Positions 29,254-39,278 of a DNA stretch of 64,000 nucleotides are shown in pieces; positions within the stretch are counted from its first letter, which is position 1; each line of letters begins with the position of its first letter. The notes below the pieces were generated by a model. It saw nothing but the letters and a program-made list of their open reading frames with translations. It made no database searches and was not told the origin of the DNA. Where the stretch lies: positions 324,905-388,904 of the forward strand of contig CAUYUJ010014625.1 in the NCBI GenBank assembly GCA_963575745.1, written 5' to 3'. The translations under genes and the position numbers were made by a program. Origin of the DNA: Prorocentrum cordatum. Lineage: Eukaryota > Sar > Dinophyceae > Prorocentrales > Prorocentraceae.

Positions 29254-29618
29254 CTTGAGGCCAGCACTCTCCTGCCCGTGTTGAGCAGGACTCGCCGTCG
29301 GTGCTGCTTCGGGACACGCGTCGCCTGCCCAACACAGCGGCGGCCGTCGGTTACTTTGACAGCACGTGCCCGTCCAGAGTTCCGACGCCGGGCTCGCCAT
29401 GAGATGAGGAATGAGTGGGAGGGCGTCGACGAAGTCGCCGTCGCTGTTTCGTTATTGTTCTGCTGGTCGCTCCTGGAGATTCGCGCCGCCACGCTCGAAC
29501 TGGGCAGGGTAGACTTTGGATTCGTCCAGGATCTGACCAGGCCTCGGGGTCGCCGTGAAGAAGATTTCCCCTAAAGGCTGTGGCACTGAGGTCCTGCCCT
29601 GATGTTGCCTCCCCTCTG
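29254..29618. other. Unassigned stretch
   Basis: No recognisable gene or repeat. Confidence 0.4.
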
Positions 29619-29815
29619 CTCGGGGGCGGCAAAGAGGGGGGTGATGACTAGGGGGGTGGATATCATGGCGTGGGCCATGATATTTCCCCAGATTTCATGG
29701 CGCAGTTTCTTCTTCTTTCATTACGTCCTTGGCCCCCCCGCTGGGCCGCGCACATGCCGCCTGTCATGATTCGCACCCCCCCCTCTTGGACACCCCCGTC
29801 TTGGCCGCTCCCGAT
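29619..29815 (+). repeat. 197-bp dispersed repeat with perfect palindrome, copy 2
   Basis: Near-identical to 17482-17678, including the palindrome ATATCATGGC / GCCATGATAT at 29660-29683. The two copies differ by a few substitutions and 1-3 base indels, so dispersal is recent. Confidence 0.88.
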
Positions 29816-30211
29816 TTGCGGCGCGCCAGAGGGGCTTGAGCGAAAGGCCTCCGCCGAAGGGAGTTACGAAGGTTTCTTCCAGGGCGGGAGGGCTTCTGAG
29901 AGGCGCGCGGCGTTCCTGGAAGGCCGCCTACTGTGCGCGCCGGCGACCCTCCCCGGGCCCCATGCCAAGAACGTGGGTCCCGGGCCCGGCCTTGTCCGAG
30001 GTCCCTTTTGTGGGTTGCACCTCGGCGCCCGCACAGCCCACCCGCATGGCAAGGATGGGCAACCTTCCTAAGGGTACCCTTGCATCCTTGCCCCGCCGGT
30101 CCCTCCTCGGCCACTGTCGCTGGCCAGCCTCGCTCGAGAAAGCGTTCACATGGGCCTCCACGGCCCTTGCACCCTCACCGCGCATCCGTATGATACGGGT
30201 GGGCTGTAGTG

Positions 30212-30370
30212 TTAGGTCGGGCATGTCCCCCTACACGCGAATTTGGAAGACAAATGTAACGTAGTTAAAGCATACGCCAAACGTATTCACAAGAGCACGG
30301 AAAATCGTCCCCAGACTATGTATTGACTATTCTCGGATATTCCGCCTGTAGAGGGACATGCCCGACTTAA
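30212..30370 (-). mobile_element. GTCGGGC MITE-like element, copy 3, with 8-bp flanking repeat
   Basis: Inverted relative to the other three copies: the conserved internal motif reads AATCGTCCCCAGACTA. TIRs TTAGGTCGGGCATGTCCC and the complement of TTAAGTCGGGCATGTCCC. Flanked by perfect 8-bp direct repeats CTGTAGTG at 30204-30211 and 30371-30378, a target-site length typical of hAT-type transposons. Confidence 0.88.
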
Positions 30371-30462
30371 CTGTAGTGCAGTCCTTGCGCGCAAGTGTCA
30401 GGTCGGGAGATTTTTGGTAGCCAAGGCTCGTCGTGGCCCGGAGAAACGCCTCCGCTCCTTGT

Positions 30463-31002
30463 TCAGCGCTCCACAGGGTAGCACGACGATTGCCTCAGGG
30501 TTTCCGCACGACCGTTGCGGGAAGTGCTAGGCGAGTTGCTCCACTCGAAAGCCACTGCCCCGAGCACATCTTGTTGTTGAGAAGTGGAGAACGATGCCGC
30601 TGCCCTTCCTGGAGAGACCCTGCCGCCGCGGCTGCGGGTTATCCTTGGAATTCGGATCACATCGCGCCCCGAGAGAAGCCCAGGGAGCAGCGGTGCGGTA
30701 GGCACCTCAGGCAGGACGTCGGCTTGCCAGGAGGTGCCCGACGGCAATCTCTTACCAATCGGTGGCCTCAGGGGCCCGCAGAAGGTCTGGGGCTCTGTGG
30801 GACTTCCGCGAGTCGCCGCAAAGTTTGACTCAATATCTCTCATAACAAGACATGTGTGGATCGCTGTGGCGTGACAGTGAGGCGCTCGCTTGATTCGGAG
30901 TGAATGGTTCATGAAGCGGTCCTCAACGCTGCCTAATAGCAAATGAAGCATCTGTTCCCCATCTGCGACGGAGACGGCACGCCACATCGAAACACAGCCC
31001 AA
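30463..31002 (-). CDS. Unidentified ORF, 179 codons
   Basis: An uninterrupted minus-strand frame of ordinary amino-acid composition, not low complexity, starting MGCVSMWRAVSVADGEQ and ending in RQSSCYPVER. I recognise no domain. It lies between a MITE copy and an interspersed repeat, is not repeated elsewhere in the window, and could be an exon or a chance frame in GC-rich DNA. Several overlapping frames on the plus strand are of similar length, which lowers confidence. Confidence 0.2.
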   Translation of the reverse strand: MGCVSMWRAVSVADGEQMLHLLLGSVEDRFMNHSLRIKRAPHCHATAIHTCLVMRDIESNFAATRGSPTEPQTFCGPLRPPIGKRLPSGTSWQADVLPEVPTAPLLPGLLSGRDVIRIPRITRSRGGRVSPGRAAASFSTSQQQDVLGAVAFEWSNSPSTSRNGRAETLRQSSCYPVER

Positions 31003-31365
31003 TCATCGCAGGTATGAGTAAGCTACATTTGCGACGCCGAGCGGCACACTCACGTGCCTACTGTCGGTGTCACCCCAACATACTGATACTATGTGTGCGT
31101 CGCCCCCCCCAGGGGCGACGCGCGCACCGAGAAATCTTTTAGTATGTGCGTCGTGGCCAGCGCTTTCTGGACACACTGCTCTGGGCACGATATACTACAA
31201 GACGGTCATACTATCGGTTCGGAGCGGACGCGCACCTCCAAGGAGGACATAGAGTACTAGTATGTCTCTGTGCGTCCCATATTGGCCACGGTGCAGACAG
31301 GCGTAGCGGCGGATGTTACTCAGTAGTGCTAGCAGCAGGTGAATTTTGCGGTGATCGTCGATGCC

Positions 31366-31484
31366 GCAGAACATATAGAAAAATATGGGAAGTGGGGGGG
31401 AAGACAAAAACCCAGAAAATATAAGGAAAGATTGGGAATCCTGTTACTCGTGTGCATGTATTTGTGTGTCCCAGGGCCCCTTCA
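31366..31484 (+). repeat. Interspersed 'ATATGGGGAATC' repeat, copy 5
   Basis: Starts within the family (GCAGAACATATAGAAAAATATGGG), so it is 5'-shortened relative to copies 1 and 4. It ends in the common TGTGTCCCAGGGCCCCTTCAAGG. Confidence 0.8.
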
Positions 31485-31651
31485 AGGTCATCGGCATCGT
31501 CATCGTCGTCGGTTGGGCTGAGAAGGGACTCTGGTCTTCGGGGTGCTTCTTCGGTTTGGGCAGGGGAGCCGACTCGTGGCCGAGAGGCTCACCGTGGCCG
31601 GAATGGGCCACTTTCTCATGGCCTGTGGGGCGTTCCTCACGGCAGCGCGAA

Positions 31652-31814
31652 GTCGGGCCTGTCCCTCTACAGGAGGAGTATCCAGAAACATAGGGACAAC
31701 AATAGTCTGGGGATGTTTTTTTTTTGGGGGGGGGAATGTTTGATTTTTTTGCATGTTTTCAATAGTTCTTTGATTGTTCCTTCAAAATCGGCCCTGTGGG
31801 GGGACAGGCCCGAC
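31652..31814 (+). mobile_element. GTCGGGC MITE-like element, copy 4
   Basis: 163 bp. TIR left GTCGGGCCTGTCCCTCTACA; the right TIR is the complement of GTCGGGCCTGTCCCCCCACA. Internal TAGTCTGGGGATG matches the family motif, followed by a T9 G9 run at 31714-31732 that accounts for much of the extra length. Confidence 0.88.
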
Positions 31815-32235
31815 CGAACCTTGGCGGCGAGAGGGCTGCGTGCGTTGCCCCGACCCTCCTCTTGGGCACTGGGGCGCGCAGGGTGGGACGGCAGGGCGCC
31901 CGGACGCGCATCCGTGGTTCCGGGACGGGCTCGGTGACCCCCATCGTGGCCTCCGTGATTTGGGCGCTTCCATGTGCGGCAGGTGCAGGTCCAGGTCTAC
32001 ACATTCTTCATATCTCATCCTTCCAGCATTCTTTGATGTGTTTTTGTTGGGGGGGCGGCCAGGGTTATGCCATTTCTGATTGCTTGGTCCTGGGCCTCTT
32101 CCTGGCCACTGGGGGGCCAGGAGCAATCAGAGACGAGCACAATTAGAAACGAGCACACTTAGAAATGAACGACGTGCAGTGGCCCACGGCCCAACCCGCC
32201 GCCGTGCTTGGGTCGTGGTTCAGGGGCCTCTCCGC
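31815..32235. other. Unassigned stretch
   Basis: No gene seen. Short (A)GAAACGAGCACA(A/C)TTA duplications at 32129-32160. Confidence 0.4.
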
Positions 32236-32770
32236 TGCATCTCGGAGGTCTCTTGGAGGCCTCTTGGGTGTTTCGCGGGGTGATTCCTGAGGTGCTTCGT
32301 GGCATGCATCGTGGACTGCTTCGTGATCGTGGGGTGTTGTTTCGCGGTCTGCTTCTTGTTATGTCTCGTGGGGCGTGTCCAGATTGTTCTGTGATCGATG
32401 AGTGTTTCGTGGAGTGTTTCGCGGGTCGGTTCGTGGGGCGTTTATGGGTTGCTTCGCTGTGCTTTCGTGGGGTAGGTCGTCGGATATTTCGTGGTGTGTT
32501 TATTTGGGTGCATCGGGGCGATGCATGATTTGTTTTGTTGAGTGTTTCGTAGGATATTTTGTACGGTGTGTATGGGATGCTTCGCGGAGCGTTTCGAGTT
32601 GTGGTTCGTGGGGTGTTTCGGGTGTTTCGTCCAGGGTATCTTGGGTTGTTTCTTATTGTGTTGCGTGGGGTGTTTTGCTCGGTATGTCATGGGGCGTTTC
32701 GTAGCATGTTTCGGGGCTGTATTGTGGTGTGTGTGTGTGTTTCGTTGGTCTTTCGTAGGATGTTAGGGGA
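32236..32770 (+). repeat. Degenerate TTCGTGGGGTGTT minisatellite
   Basis: About 500 bases built from T-G-rich words such as GTTTCGTGGGGTG, GTGTTTCGCGGG and GCTTCGCGG, spaced roughly 12-30 bases. Frames through it give repetitive Phe/Arg/Gly peptides and are not genes. Confidence 0.8.
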
Positions 32771-32925
32771 AGCGCTCGATGTTTCGGGCGAAGCCCGATG
32801 TTTTTTGTTTGTGAGGTAAACTGGACTGGCCTGGGCTGGAGTGGATTGAAGAAAACTGAATTGAACTGGACTGCGCTGAACTGAACTGACTGGTCGCACT
32901 CGTTACGCGACGGTCTTATCCTCTG
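32771..32925. other. Short spacer with CTGAACTGGACTG words
   Basis: ACTGGACTGG, GAACTGGACTG, CTGAACTGAACTGACTGG words; otherwise unassigned. Confidence 0.5.
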
Positions 32926-33690
32926 CGGCAGAGGGCGCAACCGACGGCGCAACCAATAGGAGACGGTGTTACTCTCGGCCTTCGAGGGCGCAACCTTGTG
33001 CGCAACCGATTGGATCGGCCGCCGAGGGCGCGACCCATGGCGCAACCGATAGGAGGCGGTTTTGTTTTTGGCGGCCGAGGGCGCAATACGAGGCGCAACC
33101 AATAGGAGACGGTTTCATTCTCGGCGGCCGAGGGCGCAACCTATGGCGCAACCAACGGGAGACGGTTCTCCTTTCTTCCTTTGGGGGCGCAACCTATGGC
33201 GCAACCGATGGGAGACGTTTGTATTCCGGGCCACCGAGGGCGTAATTTATGGCTGAACCAATCGGAGACGGTGTTACTGTCGGCCCCAAAGGGCGCAACC
33301 TATGGCGTAACCGATAGGTGACGAGTTGATTCTCAGCGGCCGAGGGCGCAACCGATGGCGCAACCACTAGCGCGCAACCTATGGCGCAACCTATAGGAGA
33401 AGGTTTAGGACGCAACCTATGGCGCCACCAATAAGAGACGGTGCTAGTTTCGGCCGCAGTGGGCGCAACCTATGACGCAACACATAGGAGACGTTTTGAT
33501 TATCCGCCGCAGAGGGCGCAACCTATGGCGCAACCGGGAAGAGACGATTTTATTGTCGGCGGCCGAGGGCGCAACCTATAGCGCAACCAATAGCAGACGG
33601 TTTTATTCTCGGCGGATGAGGGCGCAACCTATGGCGGAACCGATACGAGACGTTTTAATTCTCGGCGGCCGAGGGCGCAACTTATGTGTG
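32926..33690 (+). repeat. ~53-bp minisatellite, about 15 units
   Basis: Units of GAGGGCGCAACCTATGGCGC, AACCAATAGGAGACGGTTTT and ATTCTCGGCGGCC-type sequence recur every 51-55 bases, starting near 32931, 32986, 33024, 33078, 33130, 33183, 33236, 33288, 33341 and on to 33669. Two units are internally shortened (near 33365 and 33408). Confidence 0.93.
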
Positions 33691-34590
33691 CCCCTGGTAC
33701 GACTAGGGCGCCGTCAACGTACTGATCGTGCTGGGGGCCCGCGAGTAGTACGAGGACGAAGCGTGGGCATCCAAATGCGTGCGGGACTACGCCCGATGTA
33801 TGCTCGCCGTTTGGGCTGGCGGTGGGTCCCAAGCGGCGAGCTGTCTTCTTATCCGTGGCATGGTGCGCAAGTTGTGTCGTGGGATTTTTCGCGGGGTGTT
33901 TGTGTACAGTTTCGCAGGAGGGCTGAGTCCTAAAGTTCTTGTGTTTCCATACTGGGAGTGCTTAGAGGCGTCTCAGCGCCTTTTGGCAGTCTCGTGGTGT
34001 CATGCTTGGGATCTCGGGTGCCATCGTACTCGGAACGGCTGGACAAGTCCGTGTTCGCCCCCTCCCTGGGGCCCTTGTGCAATTCCATTTCGAGTGCATA
34101 TTGGTCCCTCTTTTGGGCCTGTTTGGTCGTCTAGGAGCCCTGTTTGGCCGACGTGATTCGGAGGCAACCTGAAAGCCTCTTATGCCGCCTTGGGGCGTTA
34201 TGGGGCGCACATTGGGCCGTATTGGAGCGTTGGAAGGTGGAAACCGCGAGGAGGTTCAAGTTCTTCGAACATGTGCGGGGAACTGTCATCTTAGGCCCCC
34301 CATGGGGGGTCCTCTTGGCGCGCGTTTGGGGTCTCTTTTGGGCCTCTTGGGCATTCTTCGAGGCTCCTTGGACCATCTTTGGCGCCTCCTGCGGCCTTCG
34401 TGGTTCGTCCTTGGGTTTTCTGGAAGCTGCAGAAATCTTGCCGTTGACCCCGGGAGTGCCCATGTGCGCTTGGAAGGTTTTGATGCTTTGCCCCCAGCTG
34501 TCATACCACTGTTGTACCCCAGTGTTATACATACGACATTGAGAAGCCAGGCGGACCTGAGAACTCTCCACTTCGTGCCTCGAGTCACGT
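33691..34590. repeat. Unassigned DNA grading into imperfect GGGCCTCTTGGG repeats
   Basis: 33691-34000 shows nothing. From about 34060, words such as TTTGGGCCTGTTTGG, GGGGTCCTCTTGG and GGGCCTCTTGGGC recur as in 21100-21900. Confidence 0.5.
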
Positions 34591-34885
34591 TGGTGGACCA
34601 TCTACATACATCTATATGTATACTTATGCAATTCACACATAGGCATACACACATATACACATACACCGATGCCCGCACATATACACATACACTTTCACAT
34701 AGACATGTATATACATGTTGATGCGCATGCATACCATACATACATACACATACATACGACTATACCTATACATCTACCTATGCCGAACCACGCACATAAA
34801 CATAGACACACACGCACACACACAGACACATATACATAAATGCATACACACGCACATGCATACACACAGTACGTACGTACAGGTA
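34591..34885 (+). repeat. ACAT/ACAC-rich simple sequence
   Basis: Long run of CATACA, CACATATACAC, ACACACGCACAC words, one of the few AT-richer simple-sequence stretches in the window. Confidence 0.9.
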
Positions 34886-35616
34886 TGTGCTCTTCTTCGT
34901 ACGTTTGAGTGCGTACTCCTGCGCAGTCTGGCTGCACACATGTATTATGCAATTGCCCACAGAGAGAAGCGGAGGAGGGCGAACCATTACAGGGAACCCT
35001 CGTCTAGGGAATACCCCACTTCGTGGTATCCCAGGCCCTCCTGGTCTCTCCGCGCTCCCCCCCATGGATTGTGTGACACCCTGCAAGATGGCTGGTCCAA
35101 GGTCTTCCAGGGATTTTCATGGACGTCCAGATGGCCTCCAGGAGTACCCCTCACGAGGCCTAGAGAGTCCCAGGGGTCCCAAGATGGCACGAACAGCTGG
35201 GGACACCCTGGGCCAAGGTCACATTCCGCCACGCCCGAGGGCGGAATGGCTTGCGCTCGTCCCTCCTTTTCGAGGCCTGGTCGATGTCCTTCCCTCTCCC
35301 GCCGTCCACGTCAGCGCAGTGTCTTCGAGGTGTTGCTCTCTTTGCGCTGGCGGCCTCGCGCTCGAGGGCCACTGGTAGCGGCGGGCGGCCAGAGGTCGTG
35401 ATGTCGATCTTGTGCCGTTGATTTCCATGCTGTCCATTCGTCCTCGATTTGTGCCGTTGTGAGCGATGTGCCATTCTTCCTGTGGGCGCTGCATCACCCC
35501 CAGGTGCAGGCAGCGGTGAGGCTTTCAAGTATGAGCGACGCAGAGGTCCACCGTCCACCAGAGGACTCGAGGGACGGGCGGCGGGGACGGGTTGAGGGTT
35601 TCGAACATGTGCGATG
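34886..35616. other. Unassigned stretch
   Basis: No recognised gene or repeat. Overlapping frames on both strands lack domains. Confidence 0.4.
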
Positions 35617-35833
35617 ACGGTCAGGATTTTTGGCTTAGCGTGTCGCGCCGCCGGTTCTAGCCCACCTTGCCTCGGCGCGACACGCTATCCCGTGTCCCCG
35701 TCCCCAAGCGTCAACGTCCCGAGTTTTCCCAGCCTCCCATCCCGCGGAGCAGAGCGACACGCTATCCGCGCGCAGGGCAAAGCGCGTCGCCGGGGCCGCC
35801 GCTGCGACACGCTATGTACAAGATCCTGACCGT
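35617..35833. mobile_element. 217-bp TIR element with multiple GACACGCTA hairpins
   Basis: Ends ACGGTCAGGAT / ATCCTGACCGT, a perfect 11-bp inverted repeat. Just inside, TAGCGTGTCGC pairs with GCGACACGCTA at the other end. An internal perfect 14-bp hairpin TAGCGTGTCGCGCC / GGCGCGACACGCTA occupies 35636-35687, and another GCGACACGCTA lies at 35756. Subterminal hairpin iterations are typical of foldback elements. Confidence 0.85.
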
Positions 35834-36600
35834 AGACGTGTGTCCCAGGGAAGACTCTCGGAGGAGGTGCGATGTAGAGGGAGGCTGGGGAGAAATGATT
35901 GGCGTGCGATGTGGCAGTGGGAAGGGAACTGGTCCTCAAACTTGAAGCCTTTCAAGAGGCAGGGCGACCGTACGGAGCGCCGAGAGGGCACCCCTCACAG
36001 CTCAGAAGCCCTTCCTGCGTCTTGAGTGGCGTGTAGCCTCTGTTACTTGTCCCCTCCTCAATGGTGACACCTTCGGCCCCACTGCTGCGATGGAGATTGG
36101 GGGCTCAGTGGGCCCCACGTGGGGAGATGTAGCGGAGAGCCGTAGAACATATGTTTTTTTCGGAGCGCTTGCGCAGCCCCAGGGGAAGCCCCAGTGCAGC
36201 AGGCTCCCCAACCAGGTTTAGGTCGAGGCGAGGGCGATCGGACCTGAGTGTTGCGAGGATGGTCGTGCGTCGCTCTCGTCCTCTCCCCGGTCCCCGTCTT
36301 GCCACAGTTGCCAGGTGGTTCGGCACTGGGGGACGCTGCATAGATGCCTCTGACTCTTTCTAGAGAGGGCCTGCTGTCCTGTGTAAGGCAGGCTATGGAC
36401 ACACATGTGGGTGCAACTCCCTATCACTGAGAGGGTAATGCACTTGGGCCTGACGGCTTGACGTGTTGACCATCATCGTATCCGTCGCTACCGTTCGCTG
36501 CCTTCCCCTCCCTTCCCTCCTCCCCATGCCCCCCGAGCAGCAATGACATCGACGCCACGAACGACAACCTGTTTTTGAGGAGTGCCCCTTGTGCAAGAAA
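35834..36600. other. Unassigned stretch upstream of RNase H ORF
   Basis: Ordinary composition without recognised motifs. The last 200 bases may contain decayed coding sequence of the element whose RNase H end starts at 36698, because the frame remains open back to about 36635 and pieces such as APCARKRGQQTDRKLLE precede an in-frame stop. Confidence 0.4.
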
Positions 36601-36697
36601 ACGTGGGCAGCAGACAGACCGCAAACTCCTTGAGTGACGGCCACGTAGGGGCGCCGGGGCCTTTGCGCACCCTGGGGATTATTTTCCCAAGCCCTCG

Positions 36698-38077
36698 GTG
36701 GAGCCCTCAGCCACCTTCTTTGCTCCTGAAGGGCTCCCCCAGGACCCCCAGAGTTTCGATTTCTGCGGGCATATCTTCACTGATGGGAGCGCCCTAAGGC
36801 ATGTGGTGCGCGAGCTTTCGCGTGCTGGATGGTGCTTCGCCGTTGTTGACCAGTCTGGCGACTTGCGTGCCATGATGTATGGTCCTGTTCCGCCGACATA
36901 CCCGCAGTCAGCTCCTGCAGGTGAATTTGCCGCCTTCTGCCAAACCGTCTTTTACGCCAGTGTTCCGTCAGAGTTTTATATTGATGCGCAGCTGGTCAAG
37001 GATCACTTTTCTCTGCAACCCCTGGACCAGCTGTCGCCGAAACGCTGTTATAGTGGTTTCGCTTTGTCTCTGTTGCACGAAATGTGGAAGGTAAATGCTC
37101 TCCACAAAGTCAAGGCGCATCAATCGCTCGACGAATGGACCTCTGAATTCGATAAGATGTGCCGTTTTGGGAACCATTTTGCGGATGTCGGCGCCGAAAA
37201 GGCGTTTGGCGGTGAAGGCTACCTTGGTCACCCGCAGCCGTCTGCGGATGACACGGCTAGACTGGATCCTGATATCAAAATGGCCCGTGCTGTGTGTCAG
37301 CTAGCCGCGAAAGTGCTACCTAGTTGGCCTCGCCTCGACCTCAGCGAAGCTTCTTGGACTAAGCCGTCGGTCTCTCTTTCTGTGAATTCGACGTCTGCTA
37401 GATGCCAGTGGACGATTATTCAGGTTGCGCAGTTGGCGGCTTCCCCAGGCTTCTGGAAATGCACGACTTGTGGCAGAGTTAGTCGTGCGTCCACCTACGG
37501 CCCGTCCCCGAGCCCTCCTCGTTGCAAGCCGATCGCGGGTCTCGAGTCTGGTGCGCTGGAAAAAAGGTGCCACTCTTGCATCGCGTTGTCTTGCTCAGAC
37601 CAGGCATCGCTGGTAGTCTGCACGAAGTGTTTCTGCTACTCGTCTCATGGCAGAGTTGCAGGACTGGGAGGCAGGTGCCTTGGACCGACTAGGTCAACTT
37701 TTTACAGCAACTGGGGGCTGATCCGCAGAGGGCGCCACCCTAAGCGCCCAGAGGTCACGGTGGAGCGCGGCCCCTGGGGCAACCACTCTTTTGGTTTTGT
37801 CCCAGACGTGGAGGAGGAGGAGGTCCCCGCCCCTTCGTCTGAGCCTCCCCCCACCTCGGCCTCGGAGGAGGAGGGAGCACGAGAGAGACGCCGTGCTGCG
37901 ATCGCACGGCGTCTACTGGCAGCGGCGAGCGGTCCGCCTCGGGACTCGCCGTCTCAGTCTCAGGCCCCAGGCCTCGTGTCGCAAGGTGCCTCGCCCACTC
38001 TTCGGGGGGAAGAAGACGAGGCCCTTTTCGTTTCGAAGCTGCCGCATCGCGACGAGGGCGGCTTTAGTTCTGACTAA
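36698..38077 (+). CDS. Retroelement RNase H and zinc-ribbon C-terminus (5'-truncated)
   Basis: The 459-codon frame is the 3' end of a second non-LTR element. RNase H: FTDGSA (Asp 29), AGEFAAF (Glu 76), FYIDAQ (Asp 96), VKAHQS (His 141) and GNHFAD (Asp 163), the full catalytic set in normal order. It would cleave the RNA of the RNA-DNA hybrid during retrotransposition. Downstream are Cys pairs FWKCTTCGR, KRCHSC and VVCTKC, then an acidic/Arg-rich tail ending at TAA 38075. The ATG at 36698 is simply the first in frame; the RT and endonuclease parts are missing upstream. The sequence differs clearly from the RNase H of the element at 5.9-12.8 kb, so it belongs to another lineage. About 160 bases of 3' UTR, including an A8 run at 38247, lead to TCC-rich DNA. 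Confidence 0.85.
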   Translation: MEPSATFFAPEGLPQDPQSFDFCGHIFTDGSALRHVVRELSRAGWCFAVVDQSGDLRAMMYGPVPPTYPQSAPAGEFAAFCQTVFYASVPSEFYIDAQLVKDHFSLQPLDQLSPKRCYSGFALSLLHEMWKVNALHKVKAHQSLDEWTSEFDKMCRFGNHFADVGAEKAFGGEGYLGHPQPSADDTARLDPDIKMARAVCQLAAKVLPSWPRLDLSEASWTKPSVSLSVNSTSARCQWTIIQVAQLAASPGFWKCTTCGRVSRASTYGPSPSPPRCKPIAGLESGALEKRCHSCIALSCSDQASLVVCTKCFCYSSHGRVAGLGGRCLGPTRSTFYSNWGLIRRGRHPKRPEVTVERGPWGNHSFGFVPDVEEEEVPAPSSEPPPTSASEEEGARERRRAAIARRLLAAASGPPRDSPSQSQAPGLVSQGASPTLRGEEDEALFVSKLPHRDEGGFSSD

Positions 38078-38248
38078 TGCCTGGGGGAGAAGCAGCTGGC
38101 CACGGGGAATCCTCCAGCCAGCTGGAGATCTCTATGTGGCCTCCTTCCTTTCCTCTGTCTTCAGGTGTTAGTTCTCTTTTGCTGGCACTGGCCAGCCTGC
38201 CTGCCCTAATTGTCTGGGCGGGCACTCATCCTTGATGTTGATGTCAAA

Positions 38249-38335
38249 AAAAACCTCCTCCCGTCCTCCCTCATCCCTCTTCCTCCCCCTTTTCCTCCTC
38301 CTCCTCGTCCCTCTTCCTCCCCCTCTGGAGGCTGC
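38249..38335 (+). repeat. TCC/CCTC-rich tract between two retroelements
   Basis: CCTCCTCCCGTCCTCCCTC through TTCCTCCTCCTCCTCG and CCCTCTTCCTCCCCCTC. It separates the 3' UTR of the RNase H element from the ORF1 of the next element, in the same TCC orientation. Confidence 0.85.
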
Positions 38336-38366
38336 CGCGGCCGCCCACCGTGCACCTTGCGAAGCC

Positions 38367-39126
38367 ATGAACAGTTTTGACCCAAGGGCGTTCAAGGAGA
38401 GGGTTATGCAGCACGAGCGGGCTGAGCGCGAGAGGCTCGCCCAAGAACGTGCGCAGAGGGAGGGTGCGGCGGCCTTTCCCCCTGCTGCCGCGCAGGCGCT
38501 TGCCGCGGTGCCTGGTCCACGCGCCTCTCGGGCGGCTGTTGGAAGGCATCTGGCGCCTGCAGCGGCACCCATGCAGGCTGATGTTGCGCAAGTGGCCCCT
38601 GCGGCGGGGGCTCCTGGACCCACCCCGCCGATCCCGCCCACCATTGCCAACGCGCCGGGGATTGAGCTACGTGAGTGGTGTACTGGGAAGGGCCAGCGCT
38701 TCGAGCATTGGGCCCAGATCAAGACATCCAATCAGCAGGTGCAAGCCAATGGTGCCGAGTCTGTTCTGTCCGACGCACAGGATGAGGCCACGCGCCAGTT
38801 GGAGTTGGACGTCTTCGAGGAAGGGGTCTTGATCATTGTTTTCCCCAGGGGGGCTCGCCGCTACGGAGCGCTTCATTCAGAAGAGCGCCAAGGTCAAAGC
38901 TCAGAAGGGGGCCCGCGCTGTACGTGACGCGGCCCAGAACTCGTTCGAGCGCGCGGTGGCCCAGCTGCAGCCAGTCGACGGTCTCGCGGTGCAAAGGATG
39001 GTCAGCATTCAGGGCGGCAGAAATATCGACCACCGTGAGAAGGATGTGATTCCCCTTGTGTTGCAACATAACAAGCTGGAACCAAGTGGTTTTAGGTCTC
39101 TTGCAAGCCACTCGGCCGCACGGTGA
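38367..39126 (+). pseudogene. Retroelement ORF1-like protein with one frameshift
   Basis: Starts ATG 38367 (MNSFDPRAFKERVMQHERAE), a helical Glu/Arg-rich N-terminus followed by a Pro/Ala-rich segment and a region ending QLELDVFEEG near 38825. The open frame then runs on to 38929 out of phase. The continuation LAATERFIQKSAKVKAQKGA lies in the +1 frame from about 38850 to the TGA at 39124. One indel between 38826 and 38860 explains both. Function is inferred from position (after a TCC tract, upstream of RT/RNase H remains in the same orientation). No Cys knuckle is visible. Confidence 0.55.
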
Positions 39127-39278
39127 TTGTTTTCTGTGCTGAGCATCATCTCAGGCTCTGCGAGCTTTCCCGCGCCCGACGGGCTGGCTTTCCCGCGCCC
39201 GACGCATTGCTTTCCCAGCTATGATGGAGGCCTCATTTAGTTCTTGCGTTGCCGCCCCTCGTGTGCGCGTGTGCGCGT

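Noticed and set aside
38830-38865. Short intron (GTCTTG...TTTTCCCCAG) instead of a frameshift in the ORF1-like gene
   Set aside because: It would be only about 23 bases long, implausible for a spliceosomal intron; a simple indel explains the frame change.
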